Shown one piece after another: positions 14,338-24,251 of a stretch of 64,000 nt of DNA. Every line of letters starts with the position of its first letter. The stretch's first letter is position 1. This DNA comes from an uncultured Chlorobiota bacterium (GTDB taxonomy: Bacteria > Bacteroidota > Ignavibacteria > UBA10030 > UBA6906). Location of the stretch: the NCBI GenBank assembly GCA_900696645.1, contig CAADGV010000007.1, forward strand, positions 124,001 to 188,000. Reading direction: 5' to 3'. A model generated the notes under the pieces. That model made no database searches. It saw only the letters and a list, made by a program, of their open reading frames with translations, and had not been told where the DNA came from. The position numbers and the translations under genes are program-made.

Positions 14338-17153
14338 TGGCGAACGAGTCGTTTGGAAATATCATTCTCAAGCTGCTGGTTGACAACAACAGCTACAAGG
14401 AAGGTCTTGCGACTGCTCTGCAACTGACCCAAATCGCTGCGACGCAGATCAAGGATTTGATGAGCCTGAAGATCAGCGCCCCTGATTTGAAAGCGCTGGA
14501 TGCTGCGCTTGCTGCCGGTGAGGCGAGGATGAAGGATTTCATCAAACTTGAAGCTGAAGTCGAACTGAATTTGCCGACCGTTCCACCTGAGGTTCCGAAG
14601 AGCCACGAGGAGCACAATAAGAAACTCGGTGAAGGCGAAAAGGCGTTACGACAATTCTTCCGGGAGCAACGCCTGCAGGATCGGGTAATGAGCGAAGGAC
14701 GACAAAGCGTTCTTGCGCTTACCTCCGCACTCGGATTTCTTTCGGTTGGCAATACTGATGCGACAAGTACCTCGAAGGTGCTGCAAGAAGGAATGCTTGC
14801 CGGTATCGGGACAGCGAATGGTCTGGAGTTTGCGCTGTTCGGGCTTGGGCAGGTCGGTGGCAAATTGCCCGGCATGTTTGGCGCTATCGCAACAAGTGCG
14901 GGAGCCCTCGCGGGACCGATTTCCATCGCGGTTGGTGTTGGTGCAGCATTGCTGACGTTCCTGGATAGCGCAAATGCAAAGTCGAAGAAGCTCGCTGAGG
15001 AAGGCTTGCAGGCGTACCTCGGACGGATCAGGGAAGCAGGTGGAGGGAACCTGAGTTTTCTGGAAAGCATCGAGCGCTCTCTTGAAGCACAATCGGCTTC
15101 ACTCGAGAAGCTGAAGAAGGTATCCGAGACGACAACATTCGGAGGCCTTGATCCGAAAAGTGCAGAAACGACAATCGACTTGCTTCGTCAGCAAACGCAG
15201 GCTGTCGGTGATGTGAGTGCCCAGGTTGCAAGGGCCGGAGTCGTCCAGAATCTCAATGAACAGGACGAGAAGCACAAGAAGATCATTGAGGAGCTGAAGG
15301 AGGAGATCGAAAAGCAGAAGGTGTTGAACGAGGCCATCAAGCGTGCGAACGACGACATCAAAGCTAACGGCGACGAATACCGCCGGATGAAGGTGGAGAT
15401 CGAAGAACTTACAGCTCAGATTGAGGCTGAGAACCTCAGCGAAGAGAAACGGCGTGCACTCATTGATGAACGAGCTGTAAAGCAAGAACGCATACATCAG
15501 TTGACTCTTTCGTCATTTGACCTGGCGAGGGAGGAGATCAGCTTGCTTGAACAAAGGAAAGCGCTCGGCGAGGCGACAACCCAACAATTGATCGAGCAGA
15601 TCGACAAGGCTCTGCAGAGCAACCTTACGGAGAAACAGCGACTCGAGTTGGAGTCGCAAAGACACAGCCTCGTCATTGCTGCTGCTGATGAAGAGATTGC
15701 TGTTCAGCAAAGCCTGCGCGAACTCGGTAGAGCTACAACCGCTGATGTGGTTCGAGCACTGGAAGCGAAAAAGGCCAAGGTAAAGACTGCGGCAGAAGAA
15801 CTCGCCATCGAACAGCAGATCAGGGCTGAGCTCGAAAAGGAAATCAACCTCGAAGAGCAACGTAATGCCAAACGCCGGGCCGAGTTGAAAGCGACACAGG
15901 ATGCATATACCCGGCTCCAGAACATCACCGTCGAACTCACCACAAACGCTATTCAAAACGAGTTCGACCAGCGGCTGGCACGTGAGGAGCTGAGGCACGC
16001 AAAAGTCATGAGTGACATTGACGAGGCGGCCGGTCATGGTTTGGCGATGGAAGACGTCAAGGAGGCACGTGATGCCGCGAACGCTGAGAACAAGAGACAG
16101 CGGGACCTCATTGAGCGCGACAGGCTTCTCGCCAAGCATGAGCTGGAGCTCTTCCTCCTTGGTGATACGGCTGCTGCAGAGTTTCAACGCATCCATGATA
16201 CATACGCTGAGCAGGAACGGCTTGCCCGCCAGATTTACACAGACAAAGACCAACTGGACGCTGTGTTGACTCAGCTCCGCAAAAACCGGGATCGTGATGT
16301 TGCCGACGCCGAGTTGCGAAATGCGCAGCGCGTGTTTGGAGCGGCACAAAGTCTCGTTAGCAACATAGTGAGCATTGCGCGTGCAATCGAGGAACCTGCG
16401 GAGGGTTTCTTGCGCAACTTGGAGAAAGCCCTTCAGGTGGCTCAGGCAATTGCAGCGGTGATGCAGGCGGTTAATATCATCAGCACGATTTTTGGATTCT
16501 CGCGAGGCGGTCCGCTACCGGCGGCTCGCATTGCGTACGCAGCGTCAGGCATGCAGATACCCGGCGGTAGTTATGTGGTGAAGAAATCTGCCGTTGATCA
16601 AAACAGACCCTTGCTGGAAGCTCTGGGTGGTCGTGAGGTGACCGGCGGGATACCAGGCAAAGATTCCGTTGCGGCTCGAACGGAAGGTGAGGGGATAGTG
16701 ATGATGATGCCGGGCGAGATGATTGTTGAGCCGAAGTTTGCTCCCATAGCGAAAGCAGTCAACGAGGGAAGAGTCCGAATGCTGGCTGGTGGTGGCCCGG
16801 TTGTCCAGGATTGGATGGGAGACATTGTGAGTGTTGTTCGGCAATATGTTCAGGTGAATCCATCATTCAGCGTCGTTCCTCTTCCGGCAAAGCTGGTCGA
16901 ACAGCTGAAGGCAGAGGTCTCGCTGAATGGTGGATTCAACAAGGAGACAATGGATGCGTTGATCGATGAGGTGAGAAACTTGAGGAACGAGGTTGGGGAG
17001 ATGAAGACAGAGATCAGAAGTCAAACGGCGTCGATTGATGATCAGACGACGGCAGTTCGTGATCTCCAGTCGGTTCAGGCAGTGATTGACCGTGAGGAGT
17101 TGCGGCGGGGGATGAAGGATATTGAGACATTCGAGGGGAACAAGACACTATGA
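14337..17153 (+). CDS. Tape measure protein
   Basis: At 938 aa this is the longest gene in the prophage and has the classic tape-measure build: long coiled-coil stretches (about residues 320-600 rich in E, K, L, A), a hydrophobic segment near 180-205 (GALAGPISIAVGVGAAL) and another near 700-725, and a glycine-rich C-terminal part. Tape measures set tail length and help DNA entry. By the usual rule of about 0.15 nm per residue this predicts a tail near 140 nm. It starts with GTG overlapping the upstream stop. Confidence 0.8.
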   Translation: MANESFGNIILKLLVDNNSYKEGLATALQLTQIAATQIKDLMSLKISAPDLKALDAALAAGEARMKDFIKLEAEVELNLPTVPPEVPKSHEEHNKKLGEGEKALRQFFREQRLQDRVMSEGRQSVLALTSALGFLSVGNTDATSTSKVLQEGMLAGIGTANGLEFALFGLGQVGGKLPGMFGAIATSAGALAGPISIAVGVGAALLTFLDSANAKSKKLAEEGLQAYLGRIREAGGGNLSFLESIERSLEAQSASLEKLKKVSETTTFGGLDPKSAETTIDLLRQQTQAVGDVSAQVARAGVVQNLNEQDEKHKKIIEELKEEIEKQKVLNEAIKRANDDIKANGDEYRRMKVEIEELTAQIEAENLSEEKRRALIDERAVKQERIHQLTLSSFDLAREEISLLEQRKALGEATTQQLIEQIDKALQSNLTEKQRLELESQRHSLVIAAADEEIAVQQSLRELGRATTADVVRALEAKKAKVKTAAEELAIEQQIRAELEKEINLEEQRNAKRRAELKATQDAYTRLQNITVELTTNAIQNEFDQRLAREELRHAKVMSDIDEAAGHGLAMEDVKEARDAANAENKRQRDLIERDRLLAKHELELFLLGDTAAAEFQRIHDTYAEQERLARQIYTDKDQLDAVLTQLRKNRDRDVADAELRNAQRVFGAAQSLVSNIVSIARAIEEPAEGFLRNLEKALQVAQAIAAVMQAVNIISTIFGFSRGGPLPAARIAYAASGMQIPGGSYVVKKSAVDQNRPLLEALGGREVTGGIPGKDSVAARTEGEGIVMMMPGEMIVEPKFAPIAKAVNEGRVRMLAGGGPVVQDWMGDIVSVVRQYVQVNPSFSVVPLPAKLVEQLKAEVSLNGGFNKETMDALIDEVRNLRNEVGEMKTEIRSQTASIDDQTTAVRDLQSVQAVIDREELRRGMKDIETFEGNKTL

Positions 17154-18541
17154 GGTGGTTCTTCCCTCAACGGCGTGTTGCTGCCGGCAGACTATCGCTT
17201 GAGTTGGGAGACGATACACCCGGCACGTATGAAACCTTGCAAGAGAAGTACTTTTTATCCATGACGGCAGTACGTGAGGAGCTTGAGGAAAAATTGGGTG
17301 AACTTCGCATGGCAGATGTGACGCTGCGTGTGCTCGACAAGGATCGGAAGTTCAGGGATACGATTCTCACGGGCACTTCTCGACTTGAATTCAGAGTCTT
17401 GCTGAATGACACGCAAAGCCTGTTTACAGGGTATGTGAACAAGGCAACCCGCAAATCGAAAGACAAATCTGACCTTGTTGATTTCACTGCATTCAGTCCA
17501 CTGAACGTTCTTTCAACTGTAAGCATTGCCGACCTGTATGCTTGGCTGCGAGCAAACGGCTATGAGCGTACAGTACAATGGGCGCACGGGGGATACGTCA
17601 TTTTCATGAAGGGAATTCGGCTTCGTGACGTTCTGCATGGCATCGCTCGAATGGCCGGATTGAGTGACGTTCTGATTGAGCACTTCTGGACGTTTCATGA
17701 GGCGAACTATCCCATGAACGGCGGTGATTTTCTGAAACTCTGGATTCTCACAAATGCGGCCCGCTTTCCGGGTGACGAGCAACAGAATATGTTCGATCCT
17801 GATCTGGAACGAAGCCCGATGTCCTTTGCTCAATTCGAGAACTGCAGGACGCTGTTGAAACATCTTTGTCAGATGTTCTTCTCACACGCTTATGTGCAGT
17901 ATGTCCCTGAACTCGATCATCACTATCTCATATTCAAACAACGTGGCTCGTCCGATTCTGACGTGACTGCCGACGGTACGTTGCTTAGCCAGGACACTGA
18001 TTATATTGCGACGTCGGGTATTATAGTCCGGCATCTGATCGGCCGTCAAGGTGTGACGTTTAATCCAACAAGCATGCAGTCCAACTACGGTACTTTTTCC
18101 GCTGACTCAGGGTTGGAACTCGAGCTTCCGCTAAAGACGCACGAGACACCGGACATTTTCAACAGTGGCACCGCCGATGGCATTTATTCGTATCTGCATG
18201 TCGAGATTCCTCCTGATCCCTGGCCGCCACGAAATGGGATCGGGTTGGTTGGGCATGTGACGGCGAACCGTTTCCCGACCTATGGCCTCAGCGCCTCACA
18301 TCTCCACAAGGCCCTTGCAGAGAGTTACGGATTGATGCACGTAGGTGAGCGGGCTCGTGTTGCTCGAACATATCATGGCGTGACTGCGACGAAGAACGGA
18401 AGTTCAAATGTTGCCCACTTCCGTGTTGGCGAGGTATTGTCATACGTTCATCATGGTGTGTTGTACAGGTCGGACATCTCGGTAACCGAGATTGATCCTT
18501 TCAAAAACACGACAAAAGTCTTCGGAGTACCTCGAACATGA
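17150..18541 (+). CDS. Tail-tip protein after the tape measure
   Basis: This 463-aa protein follows the tape measure with a 4-nt overlap, the usual site of distal-tail and tail-hub genes. The N-terminal 130 residues include an early beta region with LFTGYVNKATRKSKDKSDLVDFTAFSP, similar in layout to hub proteins that begin with a tail-tube-like fold. No catalytic motif is visible. Call by position and general pattern. Confidence 0.55.
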   Translation: MRWFFPQRRVAAGRLSLELGDDTPGTYETLQEKYFLSMTAVREELEEKLGELRMADVTLRVLDKDRKFRDTILTGTSRLEFRVLLNDTQSLFTGYVNKATRKSKDKSDLVDFTAFSPLNVLSTVSIADLYAWLRANGYERTVQWAHGGYVIFMKGIRLRDVLHGIARMAGLSDVLIEHFWTFHEANYPMNGGDFLKLWILTNAARFPGDEQQNMFDPDLERSPMSFAQFENCRTLLKHLCQMFFSHAYVQYVPELDHHYLIFKQRGSSDSDVTADGTLLSQDTDYIATSGIIVRHLIGRQGVTFNPTSMQSNYGTFSADSGLELELPLKTHETPDIFNSGTADGIYSYLHVEIPPDPWPPRNGIGLVGHVTANRFPTYGLSASHLHKALAESYGLMHVGERARVARTYHGVTATKNGSSNVAHFRVGEVLSYVHHGVLYRSDISVTEIDPFKNTTKVFGVPRT

Positions 18542-19047
18542 GTATTGTGAATGGTACAGGCAAACCTCGGCTGGAGATCACGAAGGGGAGCGGTGCTGTC
18601 GTCACCATCGATTTTCCTCTTCTACCCGAAGAGGGGTCGTATGAGGACCCGAATCCCCAAGAGACTGTTCACGATGCATTCGATCATGAGGACATCCCCG
18701 ACAAGCATGGCTTTAAGCCGAAATGGATACTTGATTTCAGCAGCGGATACGACGGCGTTGACCTGCTGCAACTGCGACACTTACTCGAACGTGATGTGAA
18801 AAAAATTGTCTTTGTTCCTCATGTTGATCTACCGGGGAGGAAGTTCGAAGTACGGTTACTGAATTTTGGAACGCTCAAACGGATAGGAAGCAGTGCACAC
18901 GGGGGCGTGAAACTAATTTTTCAAAGCACTAAGATGCTGGACGCCATTCCATTTCCGCAAGCAGCCTTGAGCGGTAAGCTCTGGCAGGATTTGGATGACG
19001 ATACATGGGGTGACCATGCAGCAAGCGTCTGGCATTTCTTCATGTAG
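18538..19047 (+). CDS. Tail-tip accessory hypothetical protein
   Basis: This 169-aa protein overlaps the preceding tail-tip gene by 4 nt. It is mixed alpha/beta, with acidic stretches (residues 30-60) and a C-terminus rich in D and W (LWQDLDDDTWGDHAASVWHFF). No family recognised. Operon position indicates a tail component or assembly factor. Confidence 0.5.
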   Translation: MSIVNGTGKPRLEITKGSGAVVTIDFPLLPEEGSYEDPNPQETVHDAFDHEDIPDKHGFKPKWILDFSSGYDGVDLLQLRHLLERDVKKIVFVPHVDLPGRKFEVRLLNFGTLKRIGSSAHGGVKLIFQSTKMLDAIPFPQAALSGKLWQDLDDDTWGDHAASVWHFFM

Positions 19048-19065
19048 TAACTCAGAGGAGACCTC

Positions 19066-19686
19066 ATGGCAACAATACCACTTCAGGCCGCAGATAAACT
19101 TGAGCCAGATTCGAGGGAAGCGATCAATGCGAAATTTGCCGAGCACGATACGGCTTTAGCGAACAAGCTCGATAAGGCCGGCGGGACAATGACGGGCGAC
19201 GTGAACATGAACAATAAGAAGATCACGAATCTGCCTGCGCCGGTCAGCTCAGGCGAGCCTGCACGGAAAGCTGAGCTCGACGCATACGTTCCGCCGGATA
19301 ACTCCATTACACCGGCCAAGATTTCACATGACAACCCTCGGACAAAGGTGTTCTTTACTTTTGAGTGGACGACAGGCACGACTCCGAGCTACTGTTACAA
19401 GATAGGCAGTATTGTCACGACTGCCAGCATCGGGCATCCAATGCACCGTCCGGGGTGTATCACCGGCATCCGGGTAGCGAAAGGAGGAAACAGCTACGGG
19501 AATAGTTACGCGTACTCAACTACTGGGTCACGACACTTCAATGCAGGTGACAAGCTCAATGCGATCTTTCTCTCGGGTGAACATCATGTCCAGAAGAATG
19601 GAGCTGTAACGAACGCCTATGTTGTTGACCAAGGTGAAGGTAACGTCGATACAATCATGGAAGTTGAAGCGGAGCTCGACAATTGA
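19066..19686 (+). CDS. Tail fibre protein
   Basis: This 206-aa protein carries the signature of phage tail fibres, LDKAGGTMTGDVNMNNKKIT followed by NLPAPVSSGEPARKAEL (about residues 35-75), in which short turns recur along a trimeric shaft. The C-terminal 110 residues are glycine/tyrosine-rich (GGNSYGNSYAYST) and could be the receptor-binding or collagen-like tip. SD AGAGGAGA precedes the ATG. It overlaps the next fibre gene by 1 nt. Confidence 0.75.
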   Translation: MATIPLQAADKLEPDSREAINAKFAEHDTALANKLDKAGGTMTGDVNMNNKKITNLPAPVSSGEPARKAELDAYVPPDNSITPAKISHDNPRTKVFFTFEWTTGTTPSYCYKIGSIVTTASIGHPMHRPGCITGIRVAKGGNSYGNSYAYSTTGSRHFNAGDKLNAIFLSGEHHVQKNGAVTNAYVVDQGEGNVDTIMEVEAELDN

Positions 19687-20696
19687 TGGAAGTGCTATTT
19701 CCCGATACTCTTCAGGATTTTGGTCTCCTGCAATCCAGAGCAGATCGAAATGCAGAACCACCTGTCCTGGATCAGAAGCTCTCACTCCACGATGTGGCAT
19801 ACCATCTGGATGAAATCGAAAAGAAGATAGGTGCGAACAACTCCGGCGATGCGAAGAGCCACGAATATCGGCTGAGAACAGTCGAAGAAGAGTTGGATGC
19901 AATCACGCAGGAAGCGGTGACGGAAGTGGGGGACGGTCTTGAGAAGAATGGCAACACGATGGCGGCGAAGCTCGGAGCAAACCTTGAGTTTGATGGCGAG
20001 AAGAAGATAGCCCTTAAGGACATCGTCACGCTCAACACTTTGGTGGCTGACCTTCTTCAAACAAACGAAGTCAGGAACGTAAGTGGGAACGGGGTGTTCA
20101 CGTTCGTTCTGTCACCGGAGGCAGTTGCGACGTTTGGCAATATCGACGGAGAGGACATCATTGTCAAGCTGTTTGGATGGGCTGGAAATCAGAATCAGAT
20201 TGTTCTCGGCGATGGGTTAATCACGATTGAAACGACCTACGGGACAATCGAATTAAAGGCTTCGACGCTGACGAAGGTTATCAGCAATTTGCTCGTACAG
20301 GGCACAGAGGGTTACAATGCCGCGAACGAAGAAGCAGCTCTCTACCTTGGTGACACGAACATCGCGCTCAAAGGTAAGTGGGGGGTAGGCTTTCGGATGA
20401 ACGTCGCAGGCGTCACCGACGCATTCGGCATCGACGAGAACACGGGCGACGCTGCGGTCAAAGGGCACTTCAATCTGCTGACGGGAAAAGGCTTGAAAGT
20501 GAACGGCAACAAAGTCGTGGGTGACCGGCAGGCGGCAGTGGCCGTGCCCGAAAGTGTATCGCCAACTCCGACAGCTTCAGGGTATGGTTTCCAAACCAAA
20601 GAAGACTTCAACACGTTCGTCGGTTTAGTTGAAGATATGCGGACGGCGCTCGCAGATCTCATTAGCAAGCTCCAGACGCATGGTTTAATTGGGTGA
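19686..20696 (+). CDS. Second tail fibre / tip protein
   Basis: This 336-aa protein has an N-terminal coiled-coil region (DEIEKKIGANN through VEEELDAITQEAV), then repeated strand-turn segments with VGDGLEKNGNTMAAKLGANLEFDGE, a fibre-shaft pattern, and a C-terminal helix (about 300-336) that may trimerise. The ATG at 19686 overlaps the preceding stop; a TTG 3 nt earlier is less likely. It is the last + strand phage gene; its stop is 2 nt from the end of the convergent gene. Confidence 0.65.
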   Translation: MEVLFPDTLQDFGLLQSRADRNAEPPVLDQKLSLHDVAYHLDEIEKKIGANNSGDAKSHEYRLRTVEEELDAITQEAVTEVGDGLEKNGNTMAAKLGANLEFDGEKKIALKDIVTLNTLVADLLQTNEVRNVSGNGVFTFVLSPEAVATFGNIDGEDIIVKLFGWAGNQNQIVLGDGLITIETTYGTIELKASTLTKVISNLLVQGTEGYNAANEEAALYLGDTNIALKGKWGVGFRMNVAGVTDAFGIDENTGDAAVKGHFNLLTGKGLKVNGNKVVGDRQAAVAVPESVSPTPTASGYGFQTKEDFNTFVGLVEDMRTALADLISKLQTHGLIG

Positions 20697-20698
20697 AG

Positions 20699-21064
20699 TT
20701 AGTCCGATAGGAACTGCACAGCTAAGGCGCGATCATGGAAAATGCGGACGTCACCGAATGCATTCTGCGATACCAGGATGACGAAATCATGGGACTTGTC
20801 GTTGGGCGCCACAAGGGCCGCTACTCTTGCAAAGCGGTTGATCCCCTCGCTTCGCATGTCATGGTGGATGAATTGGTAGTTGTTAAGAATTGTGTCGACG
20901 TTTCTCGCATGAGTCATGTCAACCAAGAAACGGTTTATGCCGAGTTGGGCGGCAAGACGATGGGCTTCGAGAGTGTAGGCGAAAGCGTCCTTGCGGGTGA
21001 TCTCCCCTTTATACGTGAGCGTAACAAAGGGGTCGTTAGGCTCTCTTGCAATTGTACAGTTCAT
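20699..21064 (-). CDS. STAS/SpoIIAA-like protein
   Basis: This 121-aa product reads MNCTIAREPNDPFVTLTYKGEI and continues with FLVDMTHARNVDTILNN, GINRFARVAALVAP and DVRIFHDRALAVQFL, a pattern of small STAS-like regulators in which a strand ends in D/N-rich turns before helix 1. A GTG 36 nt further upstream (21,098-21,100) is an alternative start. It is the only - strand gene of the prophage zone and converges with the fibre gene. If the repeats at 21,199-21,246 mark the phage end, this is a cargo gene at the right end, the position held by mom in Mu. Confidence 0.55.
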   Translation of the reverse strand: MNCTIAREPNDPFVTLTYKGEITRKDAFAYTLEAHRLAAQLGINRFLVDMTHARNVDTILNNYQFIHHDMRSEGINRFARVAALVAPNDKSHDFVILVSQNAFGDVRIFHDRALAVQFLSD

Positions 21065-21198
21065 CGGACCAGTAATGAAGATTAGAACTGCCTTCAACAC
21101 GCCTTCGAAACCCGCAAGAAGGTCGTTTCAGGTAAAAGAATATAGCCAATTTTAGCGATTTCTTAGGTATGACATTGTGTCCACTGACACGATTTGCC

Positions 21199-21246
21199 CC
21201 GCGCAAATGGAGTGCTTCTGCCGCGCGAATGGAGTGCGAATTTACA
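21199..21246. repeat. Paired 17-bp direct repeats; candidate prophage right end
   Basis: ccgcgcaaatggagtgc (21,199-21,215) recurs as ccgcgcgaatggagtgc (21,221-21,237), one mismatch, period 22 bp. Read from the right inward on the - strand, the segment starts TGTAAATTCGCAC, and TG is the terminal dinucleotide of Mu-like phages. Repeated transposase sites of about 22 bp near the end also fit. An IS21-type end fragment would look similar. A matching left end would lie outside the window. Confidence 0.4.
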
Positions 21247-21283
21247 TCGGTCATTTTCTTAACACTTCTTAATTTCTCACCTA

Positions 21284-21311
21284 TTGACATACTGAAAATT
21301 TTGCATATATT
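21284..21311 (+). promoter_or_regulatory. groESL promoter
   Basis: A perfect -35 box TTGACA (21,284-21,289), 16-nt spacer and TATATT -10 box (21,306-21,311) lie directly before a CIRCE element. HrcA bound to CIRCE would cover the transcription start. Confidence 0.9.
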
Positions 21312-21312
21312 A

Positions 21313-21339
21313 TTAGCACTCTTTTATTGAGAGTGCTAA
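21313..21339 (+). promoter_or_regulatory. CIRCE operator (HrcA binding site)
   Basis: TTAGCACTC (21,313-21,321), 9-nt spacer, GAGTGCTAA (21,331-21,339) is a perfect match to the CIRCE consensus. CIRCE binds the heat-shock repressor HrcA, which is released when GroEL is busy with unfolded protein. It starts one base after the -10 box. No hrcA gene is in the window. Confidence 0.97.
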
Positions 21340-21403
21340 TCTCTCTAACGTATTGTATTCAAACCATTTACAAACAATCAAAATTTCACTAAAAGGAGGT
21401 TCC

Positions 21404-21688
21404 ATGAAAATGAAGCCATTGGCTGATCGGGTCATTATCAAACCCGCCGCAGCTGAAGAGAAAACCAAGGGTGGTATCATCCTTCCCGATACTGCAAAAG
21501 AGAAGCCGGTGATCGGTGAAGTAGTTGCCGTTGGTCCGGGCAAAGTTACCGACGACGGAAAGAAAGTTACCCCTGAAGTGAAGGTTGGTGACAAGGTGTT
21601 GTACGGAAAGTATTCCGGTACAGAAGTAACCGTCGAGGGCGAAGAGTATCTCATCATGCGCGAAGCAGACATCTTCGCAATAGTGTAG
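21404..21688 (+). CDS. groES: Co-chaperonin GroES
   Basis: This 94-aa protein is the heptameric lid of the GroEL chaperonin. It starts [14 protein letters not shown] and has the mobile-loop region [18 protein letters not shown] near residues 18-35 and the C-terminal [17 protein letters not shown]. The ATG at 21,404 is chosen because AAAGGAGG lies 5 nt before it; an upstream TTG/ATG extension adds residues that do not belong to the family. First gene of the CIRCE-controlled operon, 39 nt before groEL. Confidence 0.98.
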   Translation: MKMKPLADRVIIKPAAAEEKTKGGIILPDTAKEKPVIGEVVAVGPGKVTDDGKKVTPEVKVGDKVLYGKYSGTEVTVEGEEYLIMREADIFAIV

Positions 21689-23365
<1,677 letters not shown>

Positions 23366-23396
23366 GCCCTCGGCACGATTCATTGAATCAGCTAAG

Positions 23397-23430
23397 GCCC
23401 TCAACTCCAACGAGTTGGGGGCTTTTTTGT
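23397..23430 (+). terminator. groESL terminator
   Basis: gccctcaactc (23,397-23,407) pairs with gagttgggggc (23,412-23,422), 11 bp with one G-U pair and a 4-nt loop, followed by six T. It ends the groESL transcript before the TetR promoter. Confidence 0.92.
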
Positions 23431-23457
23431 TGCTGAAAAATTTTCCTCTGGAAACTC

Positions 23458-23486
23458 TTGACTTCTTCCCAAATGAACGTTATAAT
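23458..23486 (+). promoter_or_regulatory. Promoter of the TetR-efflux operon
   Basis: TTGACT (23,458-23,463), 17-nt spacer, TATAAT (23,481-23,486). About 35 nt downstream an inverted repeat aaagcca (23,522-23,528) / tggcttt (23,540-23,546) lies in the leader and may be the TetR operator, although its 11-nt gap is longer than many. Confidence 0.85.
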
Positions 23487-23558
23487 GGAAACGTAAGAAA
23501 CAAAAATCGTGTCTACATATCAAAGCCACCATATTTTCATGGCTTTCTTTTGGTAGAT

Positions 23559-24227
23559 ATGAAAACGAAATATACAATAGAAGTTTCTAATAGTTCCATG
23601 CCTGAAGACGATCTCACAAAAGAAAAAATCCTCGCTCATTGCCAAGGACGGTTCTTCAAAGAGGGCTTTGTCAGAATCACTGTTGACGAGATCGCCGCGG
23701 ACCTCACAATCAGCAAGAAGACATTCTACAAATACTTCTCGAGCAAAGAGGATGTTGTTCAGCAGATTATGGAGAGATTCATGGGGGGAGTCCGGGGGAA
23801 TGTGGAGCGGATACTTCTCAGTGACAAAAGTGCCGTCGAGAAACTCTCGGACATCATCACGATGCTCGCAGCGAACGTGGGCCGTGTGTCGCCGACGTTG
23901 GGTCAGGATATCAAGAGGCGGCTTCCGGAATTTTGGAAACATATCGAGGAGTTCAGGAGAAGAAGACTCTCTGATGCATTCGAGCGGCTGATCGCTCAAG
24001 GCATACATGAGGGAACGATGAGGCCCGGGATGAACAAACGTGTTTTCTTGATGAGTGTGATTGGCGCAATCGAGCGGGTGGTTCAGCCCGAAGTTCTTGC
24101 TGCGGAATCATTCTCGATGAGCGAGGCGGTAAGCGAAATCATCAGCATCTTCTTTATCGGTGCCGTAACTGCACAAGGCAGGGAACAGTTCGAGCAGTTA
24201 CAACGTACCACGATCAACCCAAACTGA
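23559..24227 (+). CDS. TetR-family transcriptional regulator
   Basis: This 222-aa protein has an N-terminal helix-turn-helix (EKILAHCQGRFFKEGF, then TVDEIAADLTISKKTFYKYF, residues about 15-60), the canonical TetR DNA-binding pattern, and a ligand-binding C-terminal domain. TetR proteins repress neighbouring genes and let go on binding a drug or metabolite. Its gene is immediately upstream of an efflux operon (9-24 nt gap), so it is the likely regulator. The ATG at 23,598 (MPEDDLTKEK) is an alternative start. Confidence 0.9.
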   Translation: MKTKYTIEVSNSSMPEDDLTKEKILAHCQGRFFKEGFVRITVDEIAADLTISKKTFYKYFSSKEDVVQQIMERFMGGVRGNVERILLSDKSAVEKLSDIITMLAANVGRVSPTLGQDIKRRLPEFWKHIEEFRRRRLSDAFERLIAQGIHEGTMRPGMNKRVFLMSVIGAIERVVQPEVLAAESFSMSEAVSEIISIFFIGAVTAQGREQFEQLQRTTINPN

Positions 24228-24251
24228 AACAATACTATGTCCGAGGAAATT

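Noticed and set aside
20735-21085. Open frame on the + strand opposite the STAS-like gene
   Set aside because: The - strand product has the better family pattern; the + strand product is cysteine/valine-rich with no recognisable pattern.
21353-21403. Upstream extension of groES
   Set aside because: The canonical N-terminus starts at the ATG directly after AAAGGAGG; the extra residues are absent from the family.
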